A stretch of DNA of 64,000 nt from Hydrogenophaga sp. (GTDB lineage Bacteria; Pseudomonadota; Gammaproteobacteria; Burkholderiales; Burkholderiaceae_C), in NCBI RefSeq assembly GCF_014773545.1, contig NZ_SDDV01000001.1:62001-126000 (forward strand), given 5' to 3'. This document shows, one piece after another, positions 20,719-29,482 of the stretch. Each line of letters starts with the position of its first letter. The stretch's first letter is position 1. The translations under genes and the position numbers were made by a program. Under the pieces are notes generated by a model. That model was not told where the DNA came from, made no database searches, and saw only the letters and a list, made by a program, of their open reading frames with translations.

Positions 20719-22140
20719 ATGGCCGTTAAAACCTACAACGCCGGTGTCAAGGAGTATCGCCAGACCTACTGGATGCCCGAGTACGCCCCGCTGGACACCG
20801 ACATTCTGGCGGTGTTCAAAATCACGCCGCAAGCCGGCGTGGATCGGGAGGAGGCCGCTGCTGCGGTGGCCGCTGAATCGTCCACCGGAACCTGGACCAC
20901 GGTGTGGACCGACCTGCTGACCGACATGGACTATTACAAAGGCCGTGCCTACCGCATTGAGGACGTGCCGGGCGACGATAGTTGCTTTTATGCCTTCATC
21001 GCCTACCCGATCGACCTGTTCGAAGAAGGTTCGGTGGTCAACGTGTTCACCTCGCTGGTGGGCAACGTGTTCGGCTTCAAGGCGGTGCGCGCGCTGCGTC
21101 TGGAAGATGTGCGCTTCCCGATTGCTTACATCAAGACCTGCGGCGGTCCGCCGCACGGCATCCAGGTCGAGCGCGACCTGATGAACAAGTACGGGCGTCC
21201 GCTGCTGGGCTGCACCATCAAGCCCAAGCTGGGCTTGTCGGCCAAGAACTACGGGCGTGCGGTGTATGAATGTCTGCGCGGCGGACTGGATTTCACCAAG
21301 GACGACGAAAACATCAACAGCCAGCCCTTTATGCGTTGGCGCCAGCGCTTCGACTTCGTGCAAGAGGCCACCTTGAAGGCCGAAGTCGAAACCGGCGAGC
21401 GCAAAGGCCACTACCTGAACGTGACCGCACCGACGCCTGAAGAGATGTACAAGCGCGCCGAGTACGCCAAGGAAATTGGCGCACCCATCATCATGCACGA
21501 CTACATCACCGGCGGCTTCTGTGCCAACACGGGCTTGGCCAACTGGTGCCGCGACAACGGCATGCTGCTGCACATTCACCGCGCCATGCACGCGGTGATC
21601 GACCGCAACCCGCAGCACGGCATTCACTTTCGCGTATTGACCAAAATTCTGCGTCTCTCGGGAGGCGACCACTTGCACACCGGCACCGTGGTCGGCAAGC
21701 TCGAAGGCGATCGCGCCTCCACCCTGGGCTGGATCGACTTGTTGCGCGAATCCTTTGTGCCGGAAGACCGCTCGCGCGGCATCTTCTTCGATCAAGATTG
21801 GGGCTCTATGCCTGGCGTCTTTGCTGTGGCCTCGGGTGGTATTCATGTCTGGCACATGCCGGCGCTGGTCAGCATCTTCGGCGACGATTCGGTGCTGCAG
21901 TTTGGTGGCGGCACACTCGGCCACCCCTGGGGCAACGCCGCTGGTGCCTGCGCCAACCGCGTGGCCTTGGAAGCCTGCGTGCAAGCGCGCAACGAAGGCC
22001 GTCAGTTGGAGAAAGAGGGCAAGGACATTCTTGGCAACGCTGCTGCGAGCAGCCCCGAACTCAAGATCGCCATGGAGACCTGGAAAGAGATCAAGTTTGA
22101 GTTCGACACCGTGGACAAGCTCGATCTGTCCCACAAGTGA
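20719..22140 (+). CDS. cbbL: RuBisCO large subunit, form IA
   Basis: The catalytic subunit of ribulose-1,5-bisphosphate carboxylase/oxygenase, 473 aa. The carbamylated lysine motif [11 protein letters not shown], the loop 6 motif [12 protein letters not shown] and the active-site segment [11 protein letters not shown] are all present. The start [20 protein letters not shown] is typical of carboxysomal form IA enzymes. It begins the cso operon; cbbS follows after 48 bases. The protein is packed inside the alpha-carboxysome through CsoS2. Confidence 0.99.
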   Translation: MAVKTYNAGVKEYRQTYWMPEYAPLDTDILAVFKITPQAGVDREEAAAAVAAESSTGTWTTVWTDLLTDMDYYKGRAYRIEDVPGDDSCFYAFIAYPIDLFEEGSVVNVFTSLVGNVFGFKAVRALRLEDVRFPIAYIKTCGGPPHGIQVERDLMNKYGRPLLGCTIKPKLGLSAKNYGRAVYECLRGGLDFTKDDENINSQPFMRWRQRFDFVQEATLKAEVETGERKGHYLNVTAPTPEEMYKRAEYAKEIGAPIIMHDYITGGFCANTGLANWCRDNGMLLHIHRAMHAVIDRNPQHGIHFRVLTKILRLSGGDHLHTGTVVGKLEGDRASTLGWIDLLRESFVPEDRSRGIFFDQDWGSMPGVFAVASGGIHVWHMPALVSIFGDDSVLQFGGGTLGHPWGNAAGACANRVALEACVQARNEGRQLEKEGKDILGNAAASSPELKIAMETWKEIKFEFDTVDKLDLSHK

Positions 22141-22188
22141 TAGAGACTCACCGGCCCATTGCAACCCTCTCTTGTTAAGGAAACCGAC

Positions 22189-22515
22189 ATGGCTGTCCAA
22201 GCGTATAAATCGTCCCAGAAGTACGAAACTTTCTCCTACCTGCCGGCCATGACGGCCGAACAGGTGCGCCGTCAAATCGCCTACTCGATCAGCCAGGGCT
22301 GGAACCCGGCGGTCGAGCACACCGAAAAGGGCACCGCTGCCACCAGCAACTTCTGGTACATGTGGAAGTTGCCGCTGTTCGGTGAGCAATCGGTGGATGC
22401 CGTGCTGGCTGAACTGGATGCCTGCCATCGCGAGTTCCCGACCCACCTGGTGCGCGTCGTGGCTTACGACAACTACTCGCAAAGCCAGGGCATGTCCTTC
22501 GTCGTTTATCGCTGA
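22189..22515 (+). CDS. cbbS: RuBisCO small subunit, form IA
   Basis: A 108-aa small subunit that caps the L8 core. Recognisable segments are [47 protein letters not shown] and [22 protein letters not shown] 22189 has an AAGG ribosome-binding site; an upstream in-frame start at 22159 is less likely. Together with CbbL it forms the carboxysome cargo. Confidence 0.98.
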   Translation: MAVQAYKSSQKYETFSYLPAMTAEQVRRQIAYSISQGWNPAVEHTEKGTAATSNFWYMWKLPLFGEQSVDAVLAELDACHREFPTHLVRVVAYDNYSQSQGMSFVVYR

Positions 22516-22532
22516 GCCACAGACGGCAGCAA

Positions 22533-22557
22533 GCCGCCACCCGCCACCCGCCACCCG
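22533..22557 (+). repeat. CCGCCAC triplicate between cbbS and csoS2
   Basis: Three direct copies of the 7-mer CCGCCAC stand in the 58-base cbbS-csoS2 spacer. They may form part of the processing or translation-tuning region that sets RuBisCO to CsoS2 ratios. This function is inferred. Confidence 0.5.
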
Positions 22558-22573
22558 CGCAAGAGGTAAAAAA

Positions 22574-24892
22574 ATGACCACAGCCGATGCACCTGTCGAC
22601 CACCTCACCCTGTCAGGACGGGCGCTGGCCCTGATGCGGCGCCAGGCGCTGGCCATGCGCGGCAAGACGGGTGTGGTCAAGGCGGCGCATGTGCGCGCGT
22701 CGGCTGCGCTGCCAGCGCGCGCGCTCACTCCCAGTGCGCTTCGATCGGAAGCAGCCTGCGCTGTGGTGGCGGCGGCATCGACGCCATCTGTTGTGCTGCT
22801 GCGGCCAACGGAAAATGCGGCGCGGCTGCGCCGTCAGGCCTTGAGCCAGTCGGGCAAGTCGGCCTTGCCGCTGCCATCCACGGCGGCGCGTTCGCTGCCC
22901 GGGCGTCCACAGCCGGTGTCGCTGCCGCTGCCGGTGAGTTCCTGCGACTGTGCGGGCCGTGGCAGCGCAGTCTGTGGCCAGACGCAGGTCGAGCAGGCAG
23001 CGTCGGCGTCGGCGTCGCCAGCCCCTGCGCAAGCTGCTGCGCCCGCGCCGCAGACCCGAACCATCCGGGCGCTGGCACGCGCGCGCCGCGCTGCCATGTC
23101 CAGCGACGGCAAGATCGGTCAACGGCGTGTGGCGCAGGCCACCAAGTTGGTGGCGGTGCTGCCGCAGCAAGACTGGCAATTGGCAATCGACAAAGGTGCC
23201 ACCGGGCGTCAGGTGGCGATGCAGCGGCGTCTGGTGCGCGCCGTGGCGGGTGCCAGCCAAACGACTTCTGAATCAACCCGACCCAGCGGGCGCGTGCGCA
23301 GCAAACAGCCAGCCGCTGCCGTGCCGCCCAAAGTGGGGCAGGGCACGACGCTGTCGGGGCAAACCGTCAGTGGCAGCCTGGTCGACGCCAGCAGCAAGGT
23401 CACGGGCAACGAAAGCGGGCTTTGCCGCAACGTCACCGGCACCGAATACCTGGGGGCAGAGCCGTTCGAGACGATCTGCGGCACGCGGCCCGAAGCGGGT
23501 CCGGCCAAGGTCGGCGTCAGCAGCACCTGGCGTGAGCAAAAAATCACCGGCACCGAAGTCGGCCGCAGTGCTGCAGTCACCGGTGACGAAGTCGGTGCCT
23601 GTCGCGGCATCACCGGCACCGAATACCTGGCGCGCGAGCATTTCGAGGCGGTCTGCGCGAGCGTACCCGAGCCCGCGCCGCGCAAAGTCAGCGTGATGTC
23701 GTCGCACGGCGGCCAGCGCGTCTCGGGCAGCGAGCTTGGTCTTTCCAGCAAAGTCACGGGTGACGAGGCCGGCGCCACACGACTACTCACCGGCAGTCAG
23801 TACATGCATATCGATGGCGCGCGCGGCGTCAGCGTCGGCAAGGTCGCCGTGTTGCAAACCGGCGCCGGCAGCACCGTTACCGGCACGGAGATGGGCCGCA
23901 GCCCAAAGCTCACCGGTGACGATCGCGGCGCCTGCCGTTCCGTCACCGGTACCGAATACATAAGCACCCAGCAACTGCAAGCGGTGTGCGAATCCAGCAC
24001 GCCAGTGGCGCCGATCGCCAAGGTCGGTCAAGACCAGACCTGGCGCGGCCAGAGCATCACCGGCAGCCACGTCGGCCGTGCCGACAAAGTAACCGGCGAC
24101 GAATACGGCGCCTGCGCCCCGATCAGCGGCACGCCCTATATCGGCCGGGGCCAGTACCAGGCTTTTTGTTTGCCAACCGAACAGGCCGGGCAGCAGGCGC
24201 GGCTGCGCACCGAGGCGATGATTCCAGCCGCTGCCGTCACCGGCGATCGTCCCGGTGCGGGCGGCTCGGCGATGACCGGCGACGCACGCGGCGCCTGCGG
24301 CTCGGTCAGTGGAACCCCTTATGTCGGACGCGACAACGCGCCAACACAGTGCCCGCCCAGCAGCAGCCGCTACGTCACGCGAGCACGCCCACCGCAGCCC
24401 AGGGTGCAGATGCCGACGCCGCAAGATTTCAGCATTCAATCGCCGGCGCGTCAGGCGCGCGAGCGCGGCGCCGTGACCGGTTCTGTCTTTAGCAACCAGC
24501 GCATCACCGGCCCGGTCAACAAAGCCGGCGGCCTGATCACCGGCACACCCGAGTTTCGCCACAGCGAAGCGATGCCTGCTGCGAGCGCCGCGCCGATCGA
24601 GCTGCCGGTGGCGGCTGCCAGACGCCTCACCGGTGAAGGCAGCCAGGCCGGCTCGCGCGTCAGCGGCGATGCCTGGCAGTCTTCGGGGCGCGTCACCGGC
24701 ACCGAAGGCGCGTCTTCCTTGCGGCGCAATCCTTCGCAAAAGGGCCAGGCGCGCGGTCCCGCCATGGGCATGAACGCCCAGCAGTTTCGTGACGTCGAGC
24801 GCAGCGAACAGCCGCAAAGCCGCATCACCGGCTCATCGGGCAACACCGCCAAGGGCGCGGCTGTGACCTTGTCGGGCGGCGCGCGCGGCTAA
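22574..24892 (+). CDS. csoS2: Carboxysome assembly scaffold CsoS2
   Basis: A 772-aa intrinsically disordered scaffold linking RuBisCO to the shell. The N-terminal region (1-210) has four basic helical RuBisCO-binding repeats (RALALMRRQALAMRGKTG, LRRQALSQSGKSAL, LARARRAAMSSDGKIG, MQRRLVRAVAG). The middle (about 250-600) has six repeats built on VTGDExGAC...VTGTEY with paired cysteines, the third lacking them. The C-terminal region has ITGP/ITGTPE/VSGD elements and ends in the conserved peptide RITGSSGNTAKGAAVTLSGG. AGAGG precedes ATG 22574. A possible -1 frameshift site is at 24162-24168 (see findings). Confidence 0.97.
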   Translation: MTTADAPVDHLTLSGRALALMRRQALAMRGKTGVVKAAHVRASAALPARALTPSALRSEAACAVVAAASTPSVVLLRPTENAARLRRQALSQSGKSALPLPSTAARSLPGRPQPVSLPLPVSSCDCAGRGSAVCGQTQVEQAASASASPAPAQAAAPAPQTRTIRALARARRAAMSSDGKIGQRRVAQATKLVAVLPQQDWQLAIDKGATGRQVAMQRRLVRAVAGASQTTSESTRPSGRVRSKQPAAAVPPKVGQGTTLSGQTVSGSLVDASSKVTGNESGLCRNVTGTEYLGAEPFETICGTRPEAGPAKVGVSSTWREQKITGTEVGRSAAVTGDEVGACRGITGTEYLAREHFEAVCASVPEPAPRKVSVMSSHGGQRVSGSELGLSSKVTGDEAGATRLLTGSQYMHIDGARGVSVGKVAVLQTGAGSTVTGTEMGRSPKLTGDDRGACRSVTGTEYISTQQLQAVCESSTPVAPIAKVGQDQTWRGQSITGSHVGRADKVTGDEYGACAPISGTPYIGRGQYQAFCLPTEQAGQQARLRTEAMIPAAAVTGDRPGAGGSAMTGDARGACGSVSGTPYVGRDNAPTQCPPSSSRYVTRARPPQPRVQMPTPQDFSIQSPARQARERGAVTGSVFSNQRITGPVNKAGGLITGTPEFRHSEAMPAASAAPIELPVAAARRLTGEGSQAGSRVSGDAWQSSGRVTGTEGASSLRRNPSQKGQARGPAMGMNAQQFRDVERSEQPQSRITGSSGNTAKGAAVTLSGGARG

Positions 24893-24899
24893 GGGGACT

Positions 24900-26390
24900 G
24901 TGGTGAATACGTACAAACGCCTTGCCGCCCTGCGCCGTGGTGCTGTCCTGCGCCCGTCGGCAGGCCTGGACAACCCGGCCTGCGTCATGGGCTCCGAGCA
25001 GGCGTGCGAGCACACGCTGGTCGATCGAGACCTCAACCAGCGCCTGTTCACCTATGAGATGCAGGTGCGCGGTCGCTTTGCCCCGATCATCGAGCTGCTC
25101 AAGGACTTGTCGGCGATGCAACACGAAGCCGATTTCATCGCCCGCGCGCAGCAATTGGCACAGCAGCGCCTGGGCTACAGCCTGCCGGAGCCGTTGCTCG
25201 GCGTGGCCTGGGTCAATGGTCTGGATTTGCGTGCGCTGCATTCGCATTGCATTTTTCGCAGCTTCAAAGCGTGCATAGAGCACGCCGAGGCTGATCAGGC
25301 GCCCTGGATCGAGCGCATGGCTATCGATCAGGCTTTTTTGCACGCCTGCGCTTATCACACGGTCGACGTCAGTCCCTGCTCGGACGGCCGCTTGCAGGGC
25401 CTGCTGCCCTTTGTCTTGCGCATGGCTTCGCACGATTCGATTGGCGTCAAAGCGTATGCGGGCGCGCTGTTCGATATCGAACTCGACCTGGCCGACTGGA
25501 CCCGGCGCGAACTCGAGCGACTCAGCGGCGCCTTGCCGGGAGCGCAAGACGGTGACTACCTGAAAATCGCGGTCTATCACTACAGCACGTCCGACCCCTG
25601 CTTGCAAGGCTGCGCGGCGCACGGCAGCAGCGACGAGCAGGCTATGCAGGCTGCGGCCACGCGCTTGCAGGGTTTGCGTGCCGCCGTTGACAACACCTTT
25701 GGCCAGGGGGCGGCACCGCAGACGCTGTTGATCGGCGTGGACACCGACACCGACGCGATTTTGGTCCATCTGCCTGATGAGCATTCAGCGCACAGCGCGC
25801 TGCGCAGCGTCGACAATGTGCAGGTGTTTCGCGAGACGCTGGGCCTGCCGGCGCCGCAGGCGCGCCAGGCGATTGCGCGCGCGGTCGAGGCGGCAGCCGG
25901 CGGCCACAGCCTGCGCCCGGGCATGCGCCATCTGGTCGAACGCCTGCTGGAGGCCAATCTGTCGCAGATCGAATACGTGATTCGACACCACGCCGGGCGC
26001 TACACCATCATTGGCCACAACGAGCGCCTGATCTGTGCCGGCGAAGCCGTGAGCGAAGTGCAGTTGCGCAACAAGTTTTATTTTGCCCATCTTGACACCG
26101 TCGAAGAAGGTGCGGCCGACATGGACGTCGGGATCAAGATTTTCAACGCGCTCAACGTCAGCCGCGGCCTGCCGGTGCCGGTGCTGGTGCATTTCAATTA
26201 TCGCGCCCGGGTGCCGGGCGCACGCGAGCGTGCCTTGCAGCGCTGCTGGCGCGTCAAAGCCGCGATCGAGTCGCGTTACGCCGCCTTGCATGCGCAGGGT
26301 TTGCTGCACTGCCAGATGGCATTGAGTGACCAAGACGGCAGCGAACGCTGCACCCTGATCGACGCGTCGCAAGATGTGTCGGCGCATTGA
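24900..26390 (+). CDS. csoSCA: Carboxysome shell carbonic anhydrase (epsilon/beta-like)
   Basis: Also called CsoS3. It converts bicarbonate to CO2 beside RuBisCO. The 496-aa protein has the helical N-terminal domain, then the catalytic domain with Zn ligands Cys160 (PCSDGR), His227 and Cys238 (YHYSTSDPCLQGC), with Asp162 and Arg164 as the catalytic dyad. A degenerate C-terminal domain follows (RHHAGRYTIIGHNERLI, FAHLDTVEEGAADMDVGIKI). GTG 24900 or GTG 24903 is the start, after an AAGGGGA ribosome-binding site that overlaps the end of csoS2. Confidence 0.96.
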   Translation: MVNTYKRLAALRRGAVLRPSAGLDNPACVMGSEQACEHTLVDRDLNQRLFTYEMQVRGRFAPIIELLKDLSAMQHEADFIARAQQLAQQRLGYSLPEPLLGVAWVNGLDLRALHSHCIFRSFKACIEHAEADQAPWIERMAIDQAFLHACAYHTVDVSPCSDGRLQGLLPFVLRMASHDSIGVKAYAGALFDIELDLADWTRRELERLSGALPGAQDGDYLKIAVYHYSTSDPCLQGCAAHGSSDEQAMQAAATRLQGLRAAVDNTFGQGAAPQTLLIGVDTDTDAILVHLPDEHSAHSALRSVDNVQVFRETLGLPAPQARQAIARAVEAAAGGHSLRPGMRHLVERLLEANLSQIEYVIRHHAGRYTIIGHNERLICAGEAVSEVQLRNKFYFAHLDTVEEGAADMDVGIKIFNALNVSRGLPVPVLVHFNYRARVPGARERALQRCWRVKAAIESRYAALHAQGLLHCQMALSDQDGSERCTLIDASQDVSAH

Positions 26391-26415
26391 TGCCCGCCAC
26401 GCGCAAGGTGTTTGT

Positions 26416-26673
26416 ATGAAGATCATGAGAGTCGAGAAAACGCTGGTGTCGACCAACCGCATCGATGCCTTTGGGCACCGGCCGCTGCTGGTGGTGCAGG
26501 AAAAAGCCGGCGCTGCGCGCAGCGTGGCGGTCGATCCGATTGGCTGCGTGCCGGGCGACTGGGTGCTGTGCGTGGGTTCTTCGGCCGCGCGCGACGCTGC
26601 CGGCAGCAGGGACTTTCCGTCCGATCTGACCATCGTCGGCATCATCGACCACTGGCAGGCGGAGCAGAGCTGA
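26416..26673 (+). CDS. csoS4A: Carboxysome shell vertex protein CsoS4A
   Basis: An 85-aa BMC-P (bacterial microcompartment pentamer) protein that closes the icosahedral vertices. Typical are MKIMRVEKTLVSTNRI, LLVVQEKAGAARSVAVDPIG and GDWVLCVGSSAARDAAGS. ATG 26416 is chosen over an upstream frame opening at 26374. Its stop overlaps the csoS4B start (TGATG), so the two are translationally coupled. Confidence 0.95.
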   Translation: MKIMRVEKTLVSTNRIDAFGHRPLLVVQEKAGAARSVAVDPIGCVPGDWVLCVGSSAARDAAGSRDFPSDLTIVGIIDHWQAEQS

Positions 26674-26918
26674 TGGACATCATGCGCGTCAAGGGCGAGC
26701 TGGTGTGTACGCGCCGACTGCCGGGCCTGGGATCGGTGTCGCTGCGGGTGCTGCAGAGTCAGTCGGGTGCGCTGTCGGTGGCCACCGATCCGGTCGGCGC
26801 ACCGATAGGCAAGTGGGTGTTCACCACATCTGGCAGCGCCGCGCGGCTGGCTATGAATACGTCCGATGTTTTTACTGACTTGACGATCTGCGGACTCATC
26901 GATCAATGGGATCAATGA
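26673..26918 (+). CDS. csoS4B: Carboxysome shell vertex protein CsoS4B
   Basis: An 81-aa second BMC-P pentamer, paralogous to CsoS4A: MDIMRVKGELVCTRRLPGLG, ATDPVGAPIGKWVFTTSGSA and DLTICGLIDQW. ATG 26673 overlaps the csoS4A stop codon. The following 97-bp gap is the largest break inside the shell-gene string. Confidence 0.95.
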   Translation: MDIMRVKGELVCTRRLPGLGSVSLRVLQSQSGALSVATDPVGAPIGKWVFTTSGSAARLAMNTSDVFTDLTICGLIDQWDQ

Positions 26919-27015
26919 GCTGCTGCAGGATTTTGGCGGGCGTGCGAAGGCCCTGAAACTTCGAGGCGGATGAGGTTTTGTGTTGTTTTTCTTTTTTTCA
27001 TGAAGGAGTCCTGAA
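26919..27015 (+). promoter_or_regulatory. csoS4B-csoS1 spacer, possible internal promoter or processing site
   Basis: A 97-bp spacer with an unusually T-rich plus strand (26970-27000) inside an otherwise tightly packed operon. The major hexamer gene csoS1 follows with a strong AAGGAG ribosome-binding site at 27003-27008. A separate promoter or RNA processing site would explain the high level of hexamer needed. The mechanism is not visible in the sequence. Confidence 0.3.
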
Positions 27016-27354
27016 ATGGCTGAGAACAGAGGTATTGCCCTGGGCATGATTGAAACGCGCGGTCTGGTGCCCGCCATCGAGGCGGCTGACGCCATGACCA
27101 AAGCGGCCGAGGTGCGGCTGGTCGGTCGTCAGTTCGTCGGCGGCGGCTACGTCACCGTGCTGGTGCGCGGCGAGACCGGCGCCGTCAACGCAGCGGTGCG
27201 CGCCGGTGCCGATGCCTGCGAGCGCGTCGGTGACGGCCTGGTGGCCGCGCACATCATCGCCCGCGTGCACAGCGAGGTCGAAGGCATTTTGCCGAGCGAC
27301 CCGCAGACTGAGGGCGGTGGCCGCGACGCCGAAATCACCATGACCCGCTCCTGA
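27016..27354 (+). CDS. csoS1: Carboxysome major shell hexamer CsoS1
   Basis: A 112-aa single BMC-H (hexamer) domain protein that tiles the shell facets. It shows [54 protein letters not shown] and [10 protein letters not shown]. There is a short acidic tail. Only one CsoS1 hexamer gene is present here, whereas many cso operons carry two or three tandem copies. Extra copies may lie elsewhere in the genome. Confidence 0.96.
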   Translation: MAENRGIALGMIETRGLVPAIEAADAMTKAAEVRLVGRQFVGGGYVTVLVRGETGAVNAAVRAGADACERVGDGLVAAHIIARVHSEVEGILPSDPQTEGGGRDAEITMTRS

Positions 27355-27372
27355 ACCCCGAACGCTGCGCCC

Positions 27373-27816
27373 ATGAACGCCGATCCGCGCACCCTGGGCT
27401 GGCTCGGTCGCGCCCTCACGCACGAACTCGGCGCTGTGCAGCAGTATCTGGCGCAGGCGGTGTTGGCCGACCTGTGGGGCGAGCAGGCGCTGGCGCAGCA
27501 ACTGCGACGTGAAGCAGACGAAGAACTGCAGCACGCGCAGCGGCTGATGGAGCGCCTGCTGCTGTTGGGCGTGGCACCGGCTGCGGGCCCTTTGGCGCCG
27601 GCGCGGCTGGGCCGACAGGTCGATGAACTGCTGCGCGCCAACCGGCAACTGGAGCTGGAAGCGGTGCGGCTGTACCAGGAGGCCTTGATGCACGCGCGCC
27701 GTGTGCGCGATGTCGATGGCGAGGCTTTGATGCAGGCGCTGCTGCAAGATGAAATAGCGCATCTGGCCGCCGTCGAGACGCTGCTTGTCAATGTTAACGG
27801 AGCACATCAGTCATGA
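27373..27816 (+). CDS. Ferritin-like (bacterioferritin-related) protein of the cso operon
   Basis: A 147-aa four-helix protein with ferritin-type metal-ligand spacing: HELGAVQQYL, READEELQHAQRL, ELEAVRLYQEAL and DEIAHLAAVETLL. Such genes are common in alpha-carboxysome clusters, but their function is not settled; redox or iron protection of the system is a guess. Its stop overlaps the start of the next gene (ATGA). Confidence 0.85.
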   Translation: MNADPRTLGWLGRALTHELGAVQQYLAQAVLADLWGEQALAQQLRREADEELQHAQRLMERLLLLGVAPAAGPLAPARLGRQVDELLRANRQLELEAVRLYQEALMHARRVRDVDGEALMQALLQDEIAHLAAVETLLVNVNGAHQS

Positions 27817-28076
27817 CCGAACTTCCCGCCGGCTGGGAGTCGCGCGGCCAGCAAGCCATCTTGTTTCGCCGCTTCGGCTTTGAGCGCTACAGCCAGACGC
27901 GCGACTTCGTCGACGCGCTGTCGGCCTTGGCGGCAGCGGGTGCAGCGCATCCGCAAAACATCAACTTTGGCGCCACCTACGTCAACGTTACCTTGGATCC
28001 GAGTGCCACGGGCGCGCTCGATGCCGAGTTGGCCGAGCGCATCAACGCCTTGTACCACCGGCCTGCCGGAGCCTGA
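27813..28076 (+). CDS. acRAF, RuBisCO assembly factor (pterin carbinolamine dehydratase-like)
   Basis: An 87-aa protein of the PCD-like fold found in cso operons and shown in the family to assist form IA RuBisCO assembly. Segments include ILFRRFGFERYSQTRDFVDA and NINFGATYVNVTL. The catalytic His pair of true pterin dehydratases (HHP/H pattern) is not intact, consistent with a non-enzymatic chaperone role. Translation is probably coupled to the upstream ferritin-like gene. Confidence 0.9.
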   Translation: MTELPAGWESRGQQAILFRRFGFERYSQTRDFVDALSALAAAGAAHPQNINFGATYVNVTLDPSATGALDAELAERINALYHRPAGA

Positions 28077-28077
28077 C

Positions 28078-28245
28078 ATGGCCACCCAGGTCACGGCAGT
28101 CATCAACCAAAAGGGCGGCGCGGGCAAGACCACGCTGGCGCTGAACCTGGCTGCCGGCCTGGTGCGGCGCGCCCCTGCGGTGTTCCCAGGTGCTGGCGCC
28201 GCCCGCGATATCGAAGTTCTCATCAACGAGGTCATCGCCGCATGA
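28078..28245 (+). pseudogene. mcdA: Remnant of ParA-type carboxysome positioning ATPase (mcdA) with large in-frame deletion
   Basis: The 55-codon frame starts exactly like ParA/McdA ATPases (ATQVTAVINQKGGAGKTTLA with the deviant Walker A motif). After LVRRAP it jumps to what looks like the extreme C-terminus ([15 protein letters not shown]). Normal McdA proteins are about 190-250 aa, so roughly 140-190 codons, including Walker B and the DNA-binding surface, are missing. The stop still overlaps the mcdB ATG (ATGA), so the operon coupling is preserved. It cannot act as an ATPase switch. Confidence 0.8.
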
Positions 28246-28487
28246 GCAACCTGAAAGACAAACTCGTGGCCAGCCTGCGCCAGGCCAAGGCCGGCCCGTC
28301 CGGCGCGACCCAAGAACCGGCGCCGCTCGTTCGCGCCCCCCAGGCGCGCGTCAAACCCCGGCCTGCGGTTGCGATCAGTCCGAGCGACGATTCCAGCGCC
28401 GGCGTGCAAGTGCAGCCGCTGCCCGTGCCGCCGCCACGCAAGCCGTCGAGCGGTTTTGCATTTCCTGATCGGGTCTGGCCCGACTGA
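28242..28487 (+). CDS. mcdB: McdB-like carboxysome positioning adaptor
   Basis: An 81-aa small, basic, Pro- and Gln-rich protein directly after the mcdA remnant. It has a short helical start ([18 protein letters not shown]), a disordered middle (PLPVPPPRK) and the C-terminal aromatic tail FPDRVWPD. An invariant tryptophan near the C-terminus is a hallmark of McdB proteins, which bind carboxysomes and normally recruit McdA. The identification rests on position, size and tail, as McdB sequences are poorly conserved. Confidence 0.7.
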   Translation: MSNLKDKLVASLRQAKAGPSGATQEPAPLVRAPQARVKPRPAVAISPSDDSSAGVQVQPLPVPPPRKPSSGFAFPDRVWPD

Positions 28488-28521
28488 AGCCCAGTTCAAC
28501 CGATTTCACCAGGTGCGCACG

Positions 28522-29451
28522 ATGTCCAATCATTTTTCGACCCGCAGCTACACACCGCGTCAGCCCCTTGCAGCGAGTGCCGACCAGCAGCTCGTGACCC
28601 AAGCTCCGCTGCCCTCGCAAACCCTGCTGCGCAGCGCAGCCAACGGCAGCGGCGACGCGCTGGCAGCACAGCGCGTACACAGCCAGCCTTATTACCGCGC
28701 CGTGGCCGACGAGGTCGATCTGTACGAGGCCGCTTACTCGGTGCGCATGCCCATGATGCTCAAGGGTCCGACCGGCTGCGGCAAGACCCGCTTCGTCGAG
28801 TACATGGCCTGGAAGTTGGGTAAACCGCTCGTCACCGTGGCCTGCAACGAAGACATGACCGCCTCCGACCTGGTGGGGCGCTTCTTGCTGGATGCCAACG
28901 GCACGCGCTGGCAGGACGGGCCGCTGGCGCTGGCGGCGCGCTTTGGCGCCATCTGCTACCTGGACGAAGTGGTCGAGGCGCGGCAGGACACCACGGTGGT
29001 GATCCACCCCCTGACCGATGCGCGCCGCGTGCTGCCGCTGGAGAAAAAAGGCGAGCTGCTGCAAGCGCACCCCGACTTCCAGATCGTGATCTCCTACAAC
29101 CCGGGTTACCAGTCGCTGATGAAGGACCTGAAGCAGTCCACCAAGCAGCGTTTCGGCGCGCTGGACTTCAGCTACCCCGAGCACGAGGTCGAGGCCGAAA
29201 TCGTGGCGCACGAGTCCGGCGTCGGTCTGGATGTGGCCAAGAAGCTGGTGCACATCGGCGAGCGTGCGCGCAACCTCAAGGGCCACGGTCTGGACGAAGG
29301 GCTGTCCACCCGCATGCTGATCTACGCCGGTTCGCTGATCGCGCGCGGCGTGCCGACGCTGGCGGCCTGCCGGGTGGCACTGGTGCGCCCGATCACCGAC
29401 GACGCCGACATGCGCGACGCGCTCGATGCGGCCGTGACCACCTACTTCTGA
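28522..29451 (+). CDS. cbbQ: RuBisCO activase subunit CbbQ (MoxR AAA+ ATPase)
   Basis: A 309-aa AAA+ protein that, with CbbO, remodels inhibited RuBisCO. Walker [14 protein letters not shown], Walker [14 protein letters not shown], sensor-like ISYNPGYQ and the arginine-finger region [11 protein letters not shown] are visible. A roughly 60-residue N-terminal extension ([15 protein letters not shown]) precedes the core; such an extension may aid carboxysome targeting. ATG 28522 is chosen. cbbO follows after 31 bases. Confidence 0.95.
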   Translation: MSNHFSTRSYTPRQPLAASADQQLVTQAPLPSQTLLRSAANGSGDALAAQRVHSQPYYRAVADEVDLYEAAYSVRMPMMLKGPTGCGKTRFVEYMAWKLGKPLVTVACNEDMTASDLVGRFLLDANGTRWQDGPLALAARFGAICYLDEVVEARQDTTVVIHPLTDARRVLPLEKKGELLQAHPDFQIVISYNPGYQSLMKDLKQSTKQRFGALDFSYPEHEVEAEIVAHESGVGLDVAKKLVHIGERARNLKGHGLDEGLSTRMLIYAGSLIARGVPTLAACRVALVRPITDDADMRDALDAAVTTYF

Positions 29452-29482
29452 AGCCGCGCCTTCACTGCCATCCACCCGTCCC

